This document shows, in pieces, positions 62,101 through 64,000 of a DNA stretch of 64,000 nt. The stretch lies in assembly GCA_030063045.1 (NCBI GenBank), contig JAQSEB010000099.1, forward strand, positions 62,001-126,000, given 5' to 3'. Position 1 is the first letter of the stretch; every line of letters starts with the position of its first letter. The position numbers and the translations under genes were made by a program. The notes below the pieces were generated by a model. It did not search any database and had not been told where the DNA came from. It saw only the letters and a program-made list of their open reading frames with translations. Source of the stretch: Pratylenchus scribneri (taxonomy: Eukaryota > Nematoda > Chromadorea > Rhabditida > Pratylenchidae).

Positions 62101-62800
62101 ATTTCGTTATGATTTTTCCATTTAGAATTACATCGTATTGTTTGTTGAAGTTGAGGAAAAACAACAAGAAAAATTCTTGGACAAGAAAGGAAAATTGTTG
62201 TTGGAATTAAAGGAGCAACACCCAGAATGCAATTTTCATCTCAATAAAACTGAAAATCGGATCGAAATTCGTGGAACTTTAGAAAATGCAGAGAAAGCCA
62301 AGGAGACCGTTTGCGGAATTATTTGTGAAAATGTTTGTGAAATTTACTAATCTATTTGAAATAATCCACTCCAAATTTTCATAAACAGCAACCAATCGTC
62401 GTCGCGGATCCCGAAATTAGTAAAATGATTAACCAGGTCTACATGGATACATTTGTAGAAATTGTGAAGCAAATTGCAGGAGGAAGTAAATAAAACTCTT
62501 GAAACAATTTAATCAAAATTCACTATTTAAATATTTTAATGTGACATGTGAGCTATTTAATTCATATGACATGTGATGTGAACTATTATTTTAATTCATG
62601 TGAACTGGAATTTTTCGTAATAAAAAGCTTGACTCCGCAATATTTCTTTTATATTCACTAAAATGAAAGTTAAAACTTATAATTAATTAAGTTGAGTGAG
62701 ATCCAAACAAAGGAAGAACTAAAAGGAAAAAGATAAACCTCAAATTTTAATAGTTCATTCCGGAAAGGAATAGTAATTTCTAAGTAAGTTCATTCGGCAA
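58185..62800. repeat. Right arm of the large inverted duplication
   Basis: Reverse-oriented counterpart of 46876-51475, containing KH gene B. Outer homology ends in text such as TCATATGACATGTGATGTGA (62567) and AGTTCATTCCGGAAAGGAAT (62752), matching the left arm near 47090 and 46880. Confidence 0.85.
59131..62493 (+). CDS. Multi-KH-domain protein, copy B of the palindromic pair
   Basis: Eight exons: 59131-59376, about 59452-59591, 59636-60176, 60224-61465, 61512-61700, 61747-62083, 62128-62325 and 62389-62493. It opens MERFAFCTEFGGNLWRMLIF. The linker has only one copy of the 17-residue repeat (QEKHFEGIEQCPPDQ) where copy A has three. The shared module is nearly identical to copy A (GEWYKIEYCHRNDQIF, FEIFIRKTPNGFETFEGG). 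Clear KH blocks are VPKNYHSLVIGKNGNNLNRL with IEIPAK, KFLIGRNYCKITELRASF, and KFLDKKGKLLLELKEQHPEC, plus a degenerate first one (FPEHLIDFIMKEEGS). The last exon (QPIVVADPEISKMINQVYMD, ending IAGGSK) is unrelated in most positions to that of copy A. All frames are open, so both copies look functional. Confidence 0.75.
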
Positions 62801-62809
62801 AGGAATTAT

Positions 62810-63290
62810 AATTGTAAGACTTGGATTGCGATTGTAATTGTAAAAGTTAGATTGTAATTGTAATTGTAAAACTTAGATTGTAATTGCGAATTGTAATTGT
62901 AAAACTTAGATTGTAATTGCGAATTGTAATTGTAAAACTTAGATTGTAATTGCGAATTGTAATTGTAAAACTTAGATTGTAATTGCGAATTGTAATTGTA
63001 AAACTTAGATTGTAATTGCGAATTGTAATTGTAAAACTTAGATTGTAATTGCGAATTGTAATTGTAAAACTTAGATTGTAATTGCGAATTGTAATTGTAA
63101 AACTTAGATTGTAATTGCGAATTGTAATTGTAAAACTTAGATTGTAATTGTAATTGTAAAACTTAGATTGTAATTGTAATTGTCAAATTTAAATTGTAAT
63201 TGTAATTGTAAAACTTAGATTGTAATTGTAATTGTAAAATTTAGATTGTAATTGTAATTGTCAAATTTAAATTGTAATTGTAAAAAGGGA
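62810..63290. repeat. Satellite array, 33-bp unit (right end of palindrome)
   Basis: Unit GATTGTAATTGCGAATTGTA plus ATTGTAAAACTTA, 33 bp (GCGAA marks at 62886 and 62919), eight or more copies, with hexamer-only text at both edges. Reverse-complement relative of the left array, but with a different higher-order period (33 against 52). Confidence 0.95.
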
Positions 63291-63348
63291 TTTTATTTTC
63301 TATGTTCATTCCGGAAAGATTGTAATTATAATTTCTAAATTTATTCCC

Positions 63349-63400
63349 GATGAAAATTATGAACCTGGCCAATTGACATTTATAAACCAAATATAAAAAT
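63349..63400 (+). pseudogene. Fragment of ufd-1
   Basis: GATGAAAATTATGAACC and GGCCAATTGACATTT match ufd-1 exon text at 57051-57083 with one change in the first 33 bases, then diverge (a stop follows). It encodes [11 protein letters not shown]. It is a stranded piece just outside the right satellite. Confidence 0.75.
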
Positions 63401-63644
63401 TTAAACCTTATAAAGATTACAATTACAACATTTTTGATCATATAAAATTTCAGCAAAATATTATTTTTCATTTTTATTTGCAAACATAAGAACAATAAAC
63501 AAATTTTTATGTGAATAAAAATCTCTGTAATTTGAATAAAGGGAGCAAAAAATACAATGAAGCCAAAAAAGAATGATTTAACCAAATATGGTAATAAAAA
63601 TTTTTCCATCTTCATTTTCATAGGTTCCAGGTTCCACTGCAATT
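63401..63644. other. Intergenic at right edge
   Basis: AT-rich, no ORF called; a 133-codon minus-strand frame from 63241 to 63642 runs through satellite and hydrophobic AT-rich DNA and is rejected. Confidence 0.4.
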
Positions 63645-64000
63645 TTAATTAAACTGCATTGTTGGATGTGTAGGCGGCGGGGGCAACACAAAAGCAACTT
63701 GCAATGTTCGTCCTCCTTCTCCCCTTTGTTGTTGCAATGCCTCAGGCAATATTGGACGAGGCGGTGGAATTGAAGTCAAATGAATTGGTTTTTGGACTGA
63801 AACCGAAGCAGATGTCGTATATGATGAATTTATGGAACCGCCGTTGATTTGTGGAGGTGGTGGGGGAGGATTCCTCAAATTGACTGCATGGAATTGGGAC
63901 ATCCCTGGCATTTGTTTGTCTTTTTGGATGAGTGGAGGATGTAATACGGTAGAGGGAATTATGGGTGGCATTCCCATTTGTATTGGTTGATGTTGATCTT
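63645..64000 (-). CDS. Proline-rich protein, C-terminal part (continues beyond window)
   Basis: An open frame enters from the right edge and stops at 63645. It encodes QDQHQPIQMGMPPIIPSTVL, NLRNPPPPPPQINGGS, ISIPPP-like RPILPEALQQQRGEG and VLPPPPTHPTMQFN. The poly-Pro runs suit SH3, WW or EVH1 ligands, but there is no domain to name the family. The frame has much higher GC than its flank and no stops, which supports coding. The rest of the gene lies outside the window. Confidence 0.55.
   Translation of the reverse strand, partial: DQHQPIQMGMPPIIPSTVLHPPLIQKDKQMPGMSQFHAVNLRNPPPPPPQINGGSINSSYTTSASVSVQKPIHLTSIPPPRPILPEALQQQRGEGGRTLQVAFVLPPPPTHPTMQFN

Overview
The window is nuclear DNA of a nematode, most likely a plant-parasitic tylenchid in or near the cyst/root-knot group. 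The evidence is intron-dense genes with very AT-rich introns of about 40-60 bp, several GC-AG introns, and nematode-only families (an SRT chemoreceptor, a THAP-fused CtBP). A SPRY protein resembling those expanded in cyst nematodes and a short secreted repeat protein also fit. The species cannot be named from the sequence. No tRNA, rRNA, CRISPR or bacterial operon was seen. Exon limits were worked out by eye from splice signals, reading phase and family resemblance.

Layout: 1-4077 (+) CtBP homologue with THAP zinc finger, 5' end cut by the window; 4708-6172 (+) CHORD/CS co-chaperone; 6463-10455 (-) RTF1-like protein with four tandem Plus3 units; 11564-13673 (-) UDP-glycosyltransferase; 13740-15143 (-) SRT receptor with a probable frameshift; 16195-18015 (-) F-box/LRR protein; 18662-18982 (-) small HTH protein; 20266-20697 (+) secreted Gln/Gly repeat protein; 21803-22984 (-) SPRY protein; 23502-23954 (-) 5' part of a TMEM231-like gene with an upstream RFX X-box; 24813-34462 (-) MAP3K4/MTK-1 kinase with repeat-filled introns; 36062-36987 (+) LET-60 Ras; 37744-39101 (-) unrecognised protein; 39634-40923 (+) tyrosine phosphatase; 42277-44402 (+) Barentsz/CASC3-like protein.

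From about 44.7 kb to 63.3 kb the DNA forms a large inverted duplication. Two divergent copies of a roughly 1,000-residue multi-KH-domain gene (47141-50631 on -, 59131-62493 on +) face outward. Satellites built from TTGTAA/TTACAA hexamers flank them on the outside. Between the arms lie a secreted helical protein, an intron-containing histone H2A, an unrecognised protein and UFD1. A short third relative of the KH genes (44748-45391) sits just outside the left satellite, and a UFD1 fragment lies just outside the right one.

Several genes belong to conserved pathways: Ras and MAP3K signalling, the Paf1-complex-like Plus3 protein, the UFD1-p97 degradation adaptor and the exon junction complex. They are not an operon. 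The mobile component is mainly MITEs, including two hAT-type elements with perfect 8-bp target duplications, one in an mtk-1 intron and one just 3' of let-60. The observations I rate highest are the KH-gene palindrome, the four-Plus3 protein, CtBP without its catalytic Arg and His, and the truncated TMEM231 gene that keeps an X-box.
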